In this document: positions 34,105 through 40,831 of the stretch, one piece after another
Position numbering within the stretch: position 1 is the stretch's first letter
Layout: every line of letters starts with the position of its first letter
IMG/VR virus record: IMGVR_UViG_3300017605_000657
Coordinates: 1-43,793 of that record
Source: a virus
Direction: 5' to 3' (one strand)
DNA length: 43,793 bases
Notes under the pieces: generated by a model
What the model was told of the DNA's origin: nothing
What the model saw: the letters and a program-made list of their open reading frames with translations, nothing else
Database searches by the model: none
Translations under genes and position numbers: made by a program

Positions 34105-35067
34105 ATGTGCTCAATCGAGGTTGCGGGCGGAGACGCGGCCGGCCTGCGAGCCGTGCTCGAGGGAGCCAGCGACGGCGACGAAATCGTGGTTGGTGGAGGC
34201 ACCTACGCCTTCACATCGGCGATCGCCGTGGCACCGAAGCGGCTGCGCGTGCTCGGCCAGGGGCGCAACGACACCATCCTGACTTGGGGCACGAGCGCGT
34301 CGAACGGGCTCCAGCTCGCCGGCGACGCCACCCTGACGGACATCGAGTTCGACTCGCTGTCCATCGAGGCGAGCGGCGCGAGCTCCAACCCACTCGACGG
34401 CGTGAGCTGGGTCACGGACGCGAACCCCGCCCACACGCTCAGCGGCTTGAGCTTCCGCAACTGCGACTTCAGCGGGTGGCGCACGGGCCTGCGCCTGCTC
34501 GGGGATCCGGCCGCACCGTTCTCGAACGTGAATGTGGAGAACTGCACCGCCAGCGCCAACCGCCAGTACGGGATGCGCACCGAGAACGGCTCGGGCCTGC
34601 GGCTGTGGAAGAACGCGATCGGGAGCTGCGGAAACTGCGGGATCTACGCGGGCGCCGTGCTCGGCGCAAACCTCGCCGGCAATGCGGTCGACGGCTGCAA
34701 CACCACGGACGGCACGTCGGAAGAGCTCAACGCGCACGTCACGCTCAAGTTCTGCCACGGCTTCGTGGTCAACGGGCTGAACGTCACCACGCTGCGCACG
34801 GCCACGAGCGCCACCAAGCTCTGCCTGCTCGTCTCCAACTGCGGCGCCGGATTGGTGCAGGGCCTGAACGCGGACACGACGACCTACAAGGCGGACAACC
34901 GCGTGTTGCGCCTGGTGAACGCGAAAGGCACGTCCATCATGCCGATCGGCTACAACTACCAGGTCTTTGACGAGCTCCAGGTGGTGAGCGTGGACGCGAC
35001 GTCCAAATATTCCTTGTTCTTTCCGTTCACGTGTGCTGTACATCCCACCAGCTTCAACGCCCCTTAG
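34105..35067 (+). CDS. Second beta-helix tail-spike-like protein
   Basis: A 320-residue protein with AGGAGC upstream of the ATG. It opens like many phage beta-helix proteins: AGLRAVLEGASDGDEIVVGGGTY then LRVLGQGRNDTIL. Rungs follow: LQLAGDATLTDIEFDSLSIE, LSFRNCDFSGWRTGLRLLG, VENCTASANRQYGMRTENG, LWKNAIGSCGNCGIYAG and VVNGLNVTTLRTAT. It has the same fold type as the gene at 32400 but only loose similarity by eye. The C-terminal 60 residues, ending SLFFPFTCAVHPTSF, may cap or trimerise the spike. There is no signal peptide. Confidence 0.65.
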   Translation: MCSIEVAGGDAAGLRAVLEGASDGDEIVVGGGTYAFTSAIAVAPKRLRVLGQGRNDTILTWGTSASNGLQLAGDATLTDIEFDSLSIEASGASSNPLDGVSWVTDANPAHTLSGLSFRNCDFSGWRTGLRLLGDPAAPFSNVNVENCTASANRQYGMRTENGSGLRLWKNAIGSCGNCGIYAGAVLGANLAGNAVDGCNTTDGTSEELNAHVTLKFCHGFVVNGLNVTTLRTATSATKLCLLVSNCGAGLVQGLNADTTTYKADNRVLRLVNAKGTSIMPIGYNYQVFDELQVVSVDATSKYSLFFPFTCAVHPTSFNAP

Positions 35068-35089
35068 ACGACCAACAGGGAGGCCGTCC

Positions 35090-35515
35090 GTGACGCCCGA
35101 ACGTCAACGCGAGTTGTGGAGGAAGCAGCGCGCAGCCTATCGAGCGAAGCACACCGATCGGTGCTTCCGCTGCGCGAAGGTGGCCCTGCCGGGGACGCGC
35201 TCGTGCGCGTTCTGCCTGGCGCGTAGCATCGAGCGCCACAAGCCGGGAGTCGAGCACGACACGCACCACCACGCGGCCATGCTCATGCTCGCGCGAGATC
35301 CTTCGGCGCGCTGTGCGGCCAGCGGGCTCACGCGCGACCAGCTCGCCGCGGTGGGCGAGTGGCTCGAGGTGGACCGCATCGACAGCTATCGCGGCTACGT
35401 GCGCGGCAACTGCCAGCTCCTGGCGCGCTGCCTCAACCGCTCGAAGTGGCGCGAGGACGCGCCGGCCGAGTGGGCGGTGGAAGAGCTGGTCCAGCTCGCA
35501 TCGGGTGCCGCGTGA
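35090..35515 (+). CDS. HNH-type endonuclease with zinc pairs
   Basis: A 141-residue protein. Start GTG follows AGGGAGG by seven bases. Two CxxC pairs (C25/C28 in CFRC, C39/C42 in CAFC) form a probable zinc knuckle. The later part reads SGLT, then LEVDRIDSYRGYVRGNCQLL and LNRSKW. That is the EVDRID-GY-GN-QLL-N-K pattern of phage HNH/His-Me finger nucleases. It directly precedes the FEN-type nuclease (overlapping start), suggesting joint work in recombination, packaging or host-DNA degradation. It could also be a homing-type nuclease, although it lies inside no intron. Confidence 0.7.
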   Translation: MTPERQRELWRKQRAAYRAKHTDRCFRCAKVALPGTRSCAFCLARSIERHKPGVEHDTHHHAAMLMLARDPSARCAASGLTRDQLAAVGEWLEVDRIDSYRGYVRGNCQLLARCLNRSKWREDAPAEWAVEELVQLASGAA

Positions 35516-36216
35516 GCCGACCGCTCTGCATCATCGACGGCAGCAACCTGGCCCGGCGCGCCTACCATGCCGGCGGCAGCCTTGGGGTGATCCACGCCGC
35601 GGCCAAGGTCCGCGCTCTCTACGGGGAGAACATCGAGGTGGTCGCCGCGTGGGACGGTCCGCCGCCCACGTGGAGGCACCGGCTCTGGCCGGCCTACAAG
35701 GCGCACCGGGAGCGACACCCCGAGGCCCTCGCCGCTGTGCGCCAGGAGTACAAGGAAGCCCGTGCGCAGGGCATCGTCGGAATCATGGCCCGAGATGGGG
35801 AGGCAGACGACGCGGCCGCCACGCTGGCCCACAGGGCGCGTGGGGCGGGCAGGCCGGTGGTGGTCGTGAGCTCCGACAAGGATTGGGGTCAGCTCATGGC
35901 CATCGGCTGCGAGTGGCTGGCTCCCGTGGCCGGCGGCGCGCTCGAGAAGCGCACCGAGGACTGGTTCATCGACCGTTACGGCTGTGGCCCGGAGGACTGG
36001 CCGGACTACGTCGGGCTGGCCGGCGACTCCACGGACGGCATCCCTGGCGTTCGCGGGATCGGCCCGAAGAAGGCCGCGGCGCTTCTGGCCAAGTTCGGGA
36101 GCCTCGAGGGCGCGCTCAACGGGTGCAAGCTGGAGGGTGAGGTGCGGCAGTTGGCGTACACGTCGTGCAGCCTCGCGGGCTTGGACGCGAGCAGCGACAT
36201 CGACTGGAGGGACTAA
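35512..36216 (+). CDS. 5'-3' exonuclease / flap endonuclease (FEN family)
   Basis: A 234-residue protein with GTG overlapping the HNH stop. It has the metal-binding and helical-arch pattern of FEN and Pol I N-terminal nucleases: IDGSN (D9), WDGPPPTWRHRLWPAYKAHR (D48), DGEADDAAATLA (E97, D99, D100), SSDKDWGQL (D122, D124), then GLAGDSTDGIPGVRGIGPKKAAALL (D172, D175, with the helix-hairpin-helix). It would remove RNA primers or flaps during phage replication. No polymerase gene accompanies it, so it would act with host Pol I or Pol III. Slightly shorter than the Pol I exonuclease domain but all key acids are present. Confidence 0.88.
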   Translation: MSRPLCIIDGSNLARRAYHAGGSLGVIHAAAKVRALYGENIEVVAAWDGPPPTWRHRLWPAYKAHRERHPEALAAVRQEYKEARAQGIVGIMARDGEADDAAATLAHRARGAGRPVVVVSSDKDWGQLMAIGCEWLAPVAGGALEKRTEDWFIDRYGCGPEDWPDYVGLAGDSTDGIPGVRGIGPKKAAALLAKFGSLEGALNGCKLEGEVRQLAYTSCSLAGLDASSDIDWRD

Positions 36217-36515
36217 TGGTGCTGACGCCCGGACGAGTGGCCGAGATTCAGAGCGAGGCCAGCGAATGGAGCCAGAAGTATCCCTCGATGGCGGAGGTTG
36301 AGCGCCTCGCTGGCGACTGGCTGCGTCTCCGCGCGCAAGTCGAGGTTCTCAGGAGCGAGGTCCGGGCGTGGCGCGAAGCCCATGCGCTGGACAATGAAGA
36401 AAGGGTTTCGCACGACGAACTCTGGAAGGCATGGAAGAAAGCCAAAGCCGCCCGCGCGGCCACCGACCGCGATCGGGCACTGGAGGAGTGGGCGCTGGAC
36501 GAGAACAAGATCTAG
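36216..36515 (+). CDS. Coiled-coil hypothetical protein
   Basis: A 99-residue, charged, helical protein (AEVERLAGDWLRLRAQVEVLRSEV, then SHDELWKAWKKAKAARAATDRD). The ATG follows the FEN stop with one base overlap and TGGAGG upstream. It probably forms a coiled coil, possibly binding a partner of the nuclease. No family recognised. Confidence 0.6.
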   Translation: MVLTPGRVAEIQSEASEWSQKYPSMAEVERLAGDWLRLRAQVEVLRSEVRAWREAHALDNEERVSHDELWKAWKKAKAARAATDRDRALEEWALDENKI

Positions 36516-36524
36516 GGGGCGGGC

Positions 36525-36824
36525 ATGGGATACGAGGAACGCAACCGGCAGCTCGTGACAGCGGAGGCACAGCAGTTGATCGCAGCCCACAACGAGCGGC
36601 TCCAGGGCGAGATGCTGCCCTACGACGCGCACGCGAGCGGCTGCCCGGCGTGCGGCACGGTGGAGCGCAGGGTCGCGTTCTGCCCCGGCTACCTGGTGAC
36701 GCTGCCGCCCGAGGTGGAGCAGCCGTGCAAGCTCAAGGGCCACCACCTGCACGTGACCTGTGCCGCGTGCGGCTACCGTTGGCGCACGTCGTGCAAGACC
36801 GACACTGAGGCGGCGATCCATTGA
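36525..36824 (+). CDS. Zinc-ribbon protein
   Basis: A 99-residue protein. Two knuckles, C40/C43 (CPAC) and C79/C82 (CAAC), set about 36 residues apart, fit a zinc ribbon with a long loop. The N-terminal helix carries YEERNRQLVTAEAQQLIAAHNE. A third Cys/His set (C53, HH73-74) lies between. Likely nucleic-acid or protein binding; no specific family named. Translation of the next gene starts in its stop. Confidence 0.65.
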   Translation: MGYEERNRQLVTAEAQQLIAAHNERLQGEMLPYDAHASGCPACGTVERRVAFCPGYLVTLPPEVEQPCKLKGHHLHVTCAACGYRWRTSCKTDTEAAIH

Positions 36825-37024
36825 TTCACTACCGGGTGGCGGTGCACCACCCTCAGCCCGGATCCGATGCCTGGTGGGTGTGGAGCGTAGCGCGGGCTGA
36901 CGACCCGGTGGGCCGGGCCAGCGATTACGTCATGGGACAAAAGACGACGCGCGCGGAGGCGTGGACCTCCGCGCGCGTGTGGTTGTCCAGGTTCGTCAAC
37001 GAGGACCGCGGCACCCCCCGCTAG
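36821..37024 (+). CDS. Small hypothetical protein, last gene of the rightward operon
   Basis: A 67-residue protein with TTG start overlapping the preceding stop. It has a HYRVAVHHPQPGSDAWWVWSVA strand region and a helix (RAEAWTSARVWLSRFV). The shared terminator hairpin at 36948-36977 lies inside its coding sequence, and its last 29 bases overlap the end of a convergent gene on the other strand. Coding is likely but not certain because of these overlaps. Confidence 0.5.
   Translation: MIHYRVAVHHPQPGSDAWWVWSVARADDPVGRASDYVMGQKTTRAEAWTSARVWLSRFVNEDRGTPR
36937..36977 (-). terminator. Intrinsic terminator of the leftward operon (stem shared with the rightward strand)
   Basis: A perfect 12-base GC-rich stem (36948-36959 with 36966-36977) has a 6-base loop. 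On the - strand it is followed by TCGTCTTTTGT, a T-rich run, right after the last leftward gene (ends 36996). On the + strand the following bases (TGTGGTTGT) are a poorer T-run. It probably ends leftward transcription, with weaker rightward termination. Confidence 0.65.
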
Positions 37025-37106
37025 CGAAGTAGATCAGGGCGGCCCAGCCGGCGATCGACACCACGACAAGCAATAGCGTCCCTGCCATCGCACGAGCTCG
37101 CATCAT
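36996..37106 (-). CDS. Tiny single-span membrane protein
   Basis: A 36-residue protein, Met-Met-Arg-Ala-Arg followed by one membrane segment (GTLLLVVVSIAGWAALIYFA) and a short GGCRGPR tail. GGAGGA lies directly before the tandem ATGs (37106 or 37103) and the first ATG overlaps the upstream stop (ATGA). It is the last leftward gene before the terminator. Possible inner-membrane effector or holin-like peptide; no family known. Confidence 0.55.
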   Translation of the reverse strand: MMRARAMAGTLLLVVVSIAGWAALIYFASGGCRGPR

Positions 37107-37303
37107 TCCTCCGTGAACAAGTCCAGGGGTGGCGGCGGCGGTGTTGGCGGCCCAGCGATGCCATAGAGCTCGAGCTCTACGGTAGGCAGGAAGGCGGGCG
37201 ACCGCTGCGCCATCTTCCAATTCTCGCGGCACGGGCCGCACTCGTAGCCATCTTCGTCCTTGAGAGCGCGGCTGCACGTGGCACACCTCCTAACGCTGCT
37301 CAC
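37103..37303 (-). CDS. Small zinc-finger-like protein with polyproline tail
   Basis: A 66-residue protein. C7/C10 (CATC) and C22/C25 (CGPC) form a compact zinc ribbon. A Pro-rich tail (GPPTPPPPPLDLF) could bind a partner. Start GTG at 37303, chosen because GGAGGG precedes it by six bases and the upstream gene stops just before (TAA at 37306-37308). A longer ATG start at 37339 would overlap that gene. Likely regulator or adaptor; function unknown. Confidence 0.6.
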   Translation of the reverse strand: MSSVRRCATCSRALKDEDGYECGPCRENWKMAQRSPAFLPTVELELYGIAGPPTPPPPPLDLFTEE

Positions 37304-37305
37304 GG

Positions 37306-37512
37306 TTACCCTCCGATGGTTCCTGAATCCGTGGGCCATTGGGGAATCCTCCGCACGTGGTGCGGCAACACGAGCCGGCTCCCGCCCTCAACTGCGAGGA
37401 CGGGGAGCCGGTGCGTGCACCAGTGACAGGCGCCCAGCTTGTACTTCACGCAGTCGATGAGCTTCGCGGGCGCCTTGAGCGAGCCGGGGCAGAACTCGAA
37501 AACCGGGTTCAT
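37306..37512 (-). CDS. Cys-rich small protein
   Basis: A 68-residue basic protein with C8, C21, C29 and C32 (the last two as CHWC), possibly one zinc site, then a PVLAVEGGSRLVLPHH strand region. The ATG overlaps the stop of the upstream gene (ATGA). No family known. It is part of the leftward operon. Confidence 0.55.
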   Translation of the reverse strand: MNPVFEFCPGSLKAPAKLIDCVKYKLGACHWCTHRLPVLAVEGGSRLVLPHHVRRIPQWPTDSGTIGG

Positions 37513-38252
37513 GCGTTGCCGGCGCGCTCGGCGTTCTCGACCGCGTCCAGCTCGACGGCGCGCGGGTGCTGAATCCATTCCCCGTCGTAGACGTTGAGGA
37601 TCTGCGGGAAGTCGTGCGAGCTCAAGCCCCAGCGCGACCGGGAGGCGCGGTCAGCGGCCACGCTCTCGCACTCGCGCAGGGCCTCGTTGAGCGTCGGCCA
37701 CGTGTGCAGGAGCTGGGAACCGTGCTTCATAACCGCGAAGAGCTGCGGCGCGCCCGCCTCGACGCCGGCACGGTCCGCCAGCTCCTTGGCAACGGCGCTC
37801 TCGGCCTCCGCCATCTCTCGGTGCGTGTCCGCGCGCGCGGTCGCGTCGTGTGACTGCTGGACCAGCTCGGCGCCGCGCGCCTGGCGCATGACCTCGACGG
37901 TGCCGAACTCCGTGGCCACGTGCTCGGCCCAGCCGCGGATGATCTCGCGCGCGCCGCTGGGGAGCGAGTTCAGGAAGCTGCCGACGCGCGAGAAGTGGAA
38001 GTCGGCGACGTGCCAGCCGACGCGGTGCTCCGCCTTGTCCTGCTCGCGGTCGATCCAGCCGACGAAGTGGCGCGAGAACTCCAAGGACGCGCGCCCGTGA
38101 AACGGGATGCCGTTGCAGACCGCGCCCGCGTCGCTGTCCACGATGAGCTCGGCGCGCGGGTGTGCGTTGCTGGCGAGCCCGGAGAACTGTAGCCGCGCCG
38201 TGGGAACCGTGATGCGGCCGGCCTTCACGCTGGTGATGAACTCGGGGAACAT
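37509..38252 (-). CDS. Hypothetical protein, largest unknown of the leftward operon
   Basis: A 247-residue protein. The first half looks globular and beta-rich (FITSVKAGRITVPTARLQFSG, then ELIVDSDAGAVCNGIPFHGR). The second half is helical (a REMAEAESAVAKELADRAGVE region) and ends with LNVYDGEWIQHPRAVELD. The start at 38252 follows AAAGG by eight bases and lies 15 bases after a GC-rich hairpin. I do not recognise it. Its size and position suggest a main effector of the operon, but nothing more can be said. Confidence 0.65.
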   Translation of the reverse strand: MFPEFITSVKAGRITVPTARLQFSGLASNAHPRAELIVDSDAGAVCNGIPFHGRASLEFSRHFVGWIDREQDKAEHRVGWHVADFHFSRVGSFLNSLPSGAREIIRGWAEHVATEFGTVEVMRQARGAELVQQSHDATARADTHREMAEAESAVAKELADRAGVEAGAPQLFAVMKHGSQLLHTWPTLNEALRECESVAADRASRSRWGLSSHDFPQILNVYDGEWIQHPRAVELDAVENAERAGNA

Positions 38253-38267
38253 GGGGGCAACCTTTCT

Positions 38268-38298
38268 GCGCGCGCGGGCCTCCGAAGCCCGCGCGCGC
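38268..38298 (-). terminator. Intercistronic 12-base-pair hairpin
   Basis: GCGCGCGCGGGC at 38268-38279 pairs perfectly with 38287-38298 around a 7-base loop, between the stop at 38323 and the start at 38252 of the leftward operon. No T-run follows, so it may act as an mRNA-processing or stability element, or an attenuator. Confidence 0.45.
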
Positions 38299-38322
38299 CG
38301 TTCGGGTGTCAGTAGTCGGACC

Positions 38323-38652
38323 TCATCGGGAAACCGCCTTCCGCCTCGTCTGCGGCTCCTGCGTGACTTCCCGATGCGTGAGCGAGGCGCAGCAGTCGAT
38401 GCAGTAGCCGCGCTCGTCGTAGTCGGTTTCCCCAATCCAGCCACAGTGCCGGCACATCTGGTCGGGGCGGCTCGCGCTCTCGATTCCCGGCGTAGCGCGG
38501 TCCAGGTGGTAGCTCGTGGTCTCGCGCGGATGCAGGCCCGCGGCCCTCAGCGCCGCGTCGATCCGACTGCTCAGCACGTCGCCCGCGACCTCGGTCACGA
38601 CGAGCGTGCGGCACCCTCTCTGCTTGTCCATCGCGCGCGCCTTCCGGTTCAC
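38323..38652 (-). CDS. Zinc-ribbon protein
   Basis: A 109-residue protein. After a mixed N-terminal part (CRTLVVTEVAGDVLSSRID, then HPRETTSYHLDR) comes a ribbon with C67/C70 (CRHC) and C84/C87 (CIDC). That resembles small zinc ribbons which bind nucleic acid or partner proteins. GTG start overlaps the upstream stop (GTGA). Family unknown. Confidence 0.6.
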   Translation of the reverse strand: MNRKARAMDKQRGCRTLVVTEVAGDVLSSRIDAALRAAGLHPRETTSYHLDRATPGIESASRPDQMCRHCGWIGETDYDERGYCIDCCASLTHREVTQEPQTRRKAVSR

Positions 38653-38987
38653 GACCGCGCCTCTCCCGCCACGTAGGCGGGAGAGGTTTCGCGGATGTAG
38701 CCGTCGTGCGTGCAGCCGATCTGCCCGCACACGTGGCAGTATTCGAGCTCGGCGAGCGGGCGCAGCCGGTCGGGCTCGATGCTCCAGCGGCAATCGTCGC
38801 CGACCATGACCGCGAGAGCGTTGCCGGTCCGCTGCTCGATGCCGCTCCACTCCGTATCCTCGTCCGGCTGCGTCTCCCATCCGAACACACGCCAGGCAAC
38901 GCCGGGCATGGTGTCTACCGCGTAGGCGTCAGCCGCGAACGCGGCCGCGTCTGCCTCGTAGTTGGTCCGCTTGTGCACGTTGTACAC
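38649..38987 (-). CDS. Small protein with C-terminal zinc site
   Basis: A 112-residue protein. AAGGAG lies seven bases before the GTG start. It has an N-terminal helix, a GVAWRVFGWETQPDEDTEW strand region, and C84/C87 (CHVC), C92 and H94 (CTH) near the end. This C-terminal CxxC..CxH cluster is found in many small phage proteins. A GC-rich hairpin (39012-39040) lies just upstream. Function unknown. Confidence 0.6.
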   Translation of the reverse strand: MYNVHKRTNYEADAAAFAADAYAVDTMPGVAWRVFGWETQPDEDTEWSGIEQRTGNALAVMVGDDCRWSIEPDRLRPLAELEYCHVCGQIGCTHDGYIRETSPAYVAGEARS

Positions 38988-39011
38988 GTTCGCTCCTTTC
39001 GGGAAGAGCTT

Positions 39012-39040
39012 GGCCGGCGGGCCGTCCTAGCCCGCCGGCC
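39012..39040 (-). terminator. Intercistronic hairpin with 10-base perfect stem
   Basis: GGCCGGCGGG at 39012-39021 pairs with CCCGCCGGCC at 39031-39040 around a 9-base loop, between the small membrane gene (ends 39048) and the start at 38987. No T-run follows. Same arrangement as 38268-38298. Confidence 0.45.
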
Positions 39041-39047
39041 CGTTCGG

Positions 39048-39170
39048 CTACTGGAAGAGGGACGCCAAGAGCAGCGTTGACCAGATGCCAGCAGCCACGA
39101 CGAGAGCGAGCCCGATAGCAACCGCGAGCTCGCGCCAGCTACGGAAGATGCCGGGGCGCTCGTCAGTCAT
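39048..39170 (-). CDS. Tiny membrane protein
   Basis: A 40-residue protein: a polar N-terminus (MTDERPGIFRSW) followed by one membrane segment (AVAIGLALVVAAGIWSTLLL). The ATG overlaps the upstream stop (shared ATGACTGA). Like the 36-residue protein at 36996 it could be a membrane-active effector. The short length lowers certainty. Confidence 0.5.
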   Translation of the reverse strand: MTDERPGIFRSWRELAVAIGLALVVAAGIWSTLLLASLFQ

Positions 39171-39465
39171 GGGAGCGCGACCGGATGGCAACTTGAATGG
39201 AGCGGGAGCAGAGCGTCGCCCGCCCGTGCTTGTTGTACGCCGCCCTGTGCGCGATGCCGGCCGCGAGCGCGGCAACGTTGATCGTTATCTCAAACGTGTA
39301 GGTCTCGGGTGAGAGCTCGCGCAGGTCGCCGAGCACGCCGGGCGCGCCGTCCGCCGGCTTCTCGCGCTCCCAGCGGCGCCGCGTGCCCATGCCCTTGAAG
39401 CTCACCGTAGGCAACTTCTCGACCTCGACCGGGACCGACTGCACAGCCTTGACGCTTGGTCGCAT
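39163..39465 (-). CDS. Hypothetical protein
   Basis: A 100-residue, basic protein. ATG follows GGAGG by eight bases. It contains VPVEVEKLPTVSFKGMG, an acidic hinge, a strand region (PETYTFEITINVAALAAG) and a basic tail (SRSIQVAIRSRSHD). A GC-rich direct/inverted repeat (39476-39510) precedes it. I do not recognise it. It follows radC in the operon. Confidence 0.6.
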   Translation of the reverse strand: MRPSVKAVQSVPVEVEKLPTVSFKGMGTRRRWEREKPADGAPGVLGDLRELSPETYTFEITINVAALAAGIAHRAAYNKHGRATLCSRSIQVAIRSRSHD

Positions 39466-39475
39466 CGTGTGGACC

Positions 39476-39510
39476 TCCGTGGCGCGCGCGCCGTCCGTGG
39501 CGCGCGCGCC
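39476..39510 (-). repeat. Tandem 17-base direct repeat whose cores form a hairpin
   Basis: TCCGTGGCGCGCGCGCC occurs at 39476-39492 and 39494-39510 (+ strand). Each core GGCGCGCGCGCC is its own reverse complement, so the two cores can pair with each other as a 12-base stem around GTCCGT. It lies between radC and the next leftward start, 15 bases upstream of that ATG. Confidence 0.55.
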
Positions 39511-39517
39511 TTCAGGG

Positions 39518-40159
39518 TTAGAGCAGGTTGCGCGAACGGAACGACACATGCCCACGCACGCCAACGATGACGTGGTCCAGCACGCCGATACCCACGACCT
39601 CGCCGACCTCGCGCAGCCGCTTGGTGATGCTCAAGTCCTCTTCGCTGGGCTCCGGGTCGCCGCTGGGGTGGTTGTGGACCAGCACGATGCTGGCCGCGCT
39701 GTGCAGGATGGCGGGCAGGAACACTTCACGCGGGTGAACGATGCTGGCATTCAAGGAGCCGATGCTCACGGTCTCGCGCCGCATGACCTCATGGCGTGCG
39801 TTGAGCAGGAGCACCACGAAATGCTCACGCTTCGCCGGCACGATGTCGCGCACGTGCGGGAGCACATCCTCTGGCCCACGCACGCACGCCGGCCGCGCGT
39901 TCGCCGGAATCTCCTGCGCGCGCCGGCCAAGCTCGAACGCGGCACACACGGCGGCCGCGCTCCCCTTGGTCATGCCCAGCCCGTGCAACTTGTCGAAGGG
40001 CATTGACGCGACCTCGTTGGGATGCAGGCCGGTCACGCCAACCTTGCGCGCGTCGATGCGACCTAGGAGCAGGGTGTAAAGCTCGCTCTCGGTCAGGCTC
40101 GTAGCGGCGTTGTTTCGCAGGGCATCCATGACCCTGTCGATGCTGCTGGGCTTCGTCAT
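39518..40159 (-). CDS. radC: RadC family JAB/MPN-domain protein
   Basis: A 213-residue protein. An N-terminal helix-hairpin-helix (DKLHGLGMTKGSAAAVCAAFELG) precedes the JAB domain. The JAMM metal site is complete: H162, H164 and D175 in HNHPSGDPEPSEED. GSLNASIVHPREVF matches the usual RadC strand-turn, and the length is normal. RadC proteins are common on phages, prophages and plasmids; despite the name, a DNA-repair role is doubtful and the activity is unsettled. The ATG follows AAAGGTGG and is the first gene after a leftward promoter. Being first and best conserved, it is probably expressed most strongly in its operon. Confidence 0.88.
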   Translation of the reverse strand: MTKPSSIDRVMDALRNNAATSLTESELYTLLLGRIDARKVGVTGLHPNEVASMPFDKLHGLGMTKGSAAAVCAAFELGRRAQEIPANARPACVRGPEDVLPHVRDIVPAKREHFVVLLLNARHEVMRRETVSIGSLNASIVHPREVFLPAILHSAASIVLVHNHPSGDPEPSEEDLSITKRLREVGEVVGIGVLDHVIVGVRGHVSFRSRNLL

Positions 40160-40218
40160 TCGTGGCCACCTTTCGGGCGATGGTCCAGTGTCGCGCCGCG
40201 TCTCGGAGCGACTGGCGT

Positions 40219-40247
40219 AGCCTAGCACATGCTGCCCTAGTGCTCAA
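40219..40247 (-). promoter_or_regulatory. Leftward sigma-70-type promoter for the radC operon
   Basis: On the - strand TTGAGC (40247-40242), a 17-base spacer and TAGGCT (40224-40219) face radC, whose ATG is at 40159. The expected leader is about 50 bases. The motif resembles the recT promoter (TTGACG/TAAGGT). Confidence 0.55.
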
Positions 40248-40559
40248 GGCCCCCGTGTGTGTGCCGACGCTCTCGCGGCCGCTCCTTCGACTGCGAGCCC
40301 TCGCGCCTACGGAGCCCGCTCCACATGGGCATGGATGCCGGTCGCACGCTCGCCACCTTGCCGCCCGCTGGCCATGCTTGCCGGCGAGCTCGTCGCCATG
40401 CCCGCCCCCGCGCGCACCCTCCCCCCGCCGTGCCCAGGCACGCGCCGCCGATCCCCGCGCGCCGCCCCAGGCGCCCGCCCGCGCCCGACCCGCCCTGCAC
40501 CTCCTCGACGCGCGCCATCCGCGCGCGCGCAGTACTCAGGGGGGTTCTGTGGTTCGCTC

Positions 40560-40580
40560 GGGACTCCTGTTCGGAGTCCC
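40560..40580. repeat. 8-base-pair perfect hairpin near the skew flip
   Basis: GGGACTCC (40560-40567) pairs with GGAGTCCC (40573-40580) around TGTTC. It lies within 20 bases of the change from C-rich to G-rich. Could be an origin element or transcript end; no T-run follows. Confidence 0.5.
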
Positions 40581-40763
40581 ATCGGGTGGGTGGTCGTTCC
40601 ATCCCATGGGGGTACGTTCCGATGCCCCGATAAGAGAGAGATGGAAGGCCCCCGCCAGGGGACCACGTGCTATCCAAGCACCACGTCGCTGGTGGGGGGA
40701 GTGTGAGGGGGGATCCCGGGGAGGCGTCAAGGGAAAACCGTACACGCCTTGCAGCCATGCATC

Positions 40764-40791
40764 TTGGACACGTCCAGATAACTACGATTAT
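40764..40791 (+). promoter_or_regulatory. Weak second promoter candidate with operator-like palindrome
   Basis: TTGGAC (40764-40769), 16 bases, then GATTAT (40786-40791). TGGACACGTCCA (40765-40776) is a 5-base inverted repeat overlapping the -35. The surrounding AT-rich patch is rare in this genome. Could also be a DNA-unwinding element. Confidence 0.3.
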
Positions 40792-40808
40792 GTAAACCTG
40801 AGCCCTCC

Positions 40809-40824
40809 GTCCCATTCTTGGGAC
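40809..40824. repeat. Short hairpin before the late promoter
   Basis: GTCCCA pairs with TGGGAC around TTCT, immediately before GGGGCC and the TTGACA box. It may end transcripts arriving from upstream or serve as a protein site. Confidence 0.4.
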
Positions 40825-40831
40825 AGGGGCC

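Noticed and set aside
35025-35040. A second parS-like string (GTTCACGTGTG)
   Set aside because: Only the CACGTG centre and part of one arm match; the other arm is wrong and it lies inside a coding gene.
36061-36090. A P-loop in GIGPKKAAALL of the FEN gene
   Set aside because: This is the helix-hairpin-helix DNA-binding loop of the FEN family, not a nucleotide-binding Walker A.
39476-39510. CRISPR-like repeat
   Set aside because: Only two copies with a one-base gap and self-complementary GC cores; no spacers. No CRISPR array is seen elsewhere.
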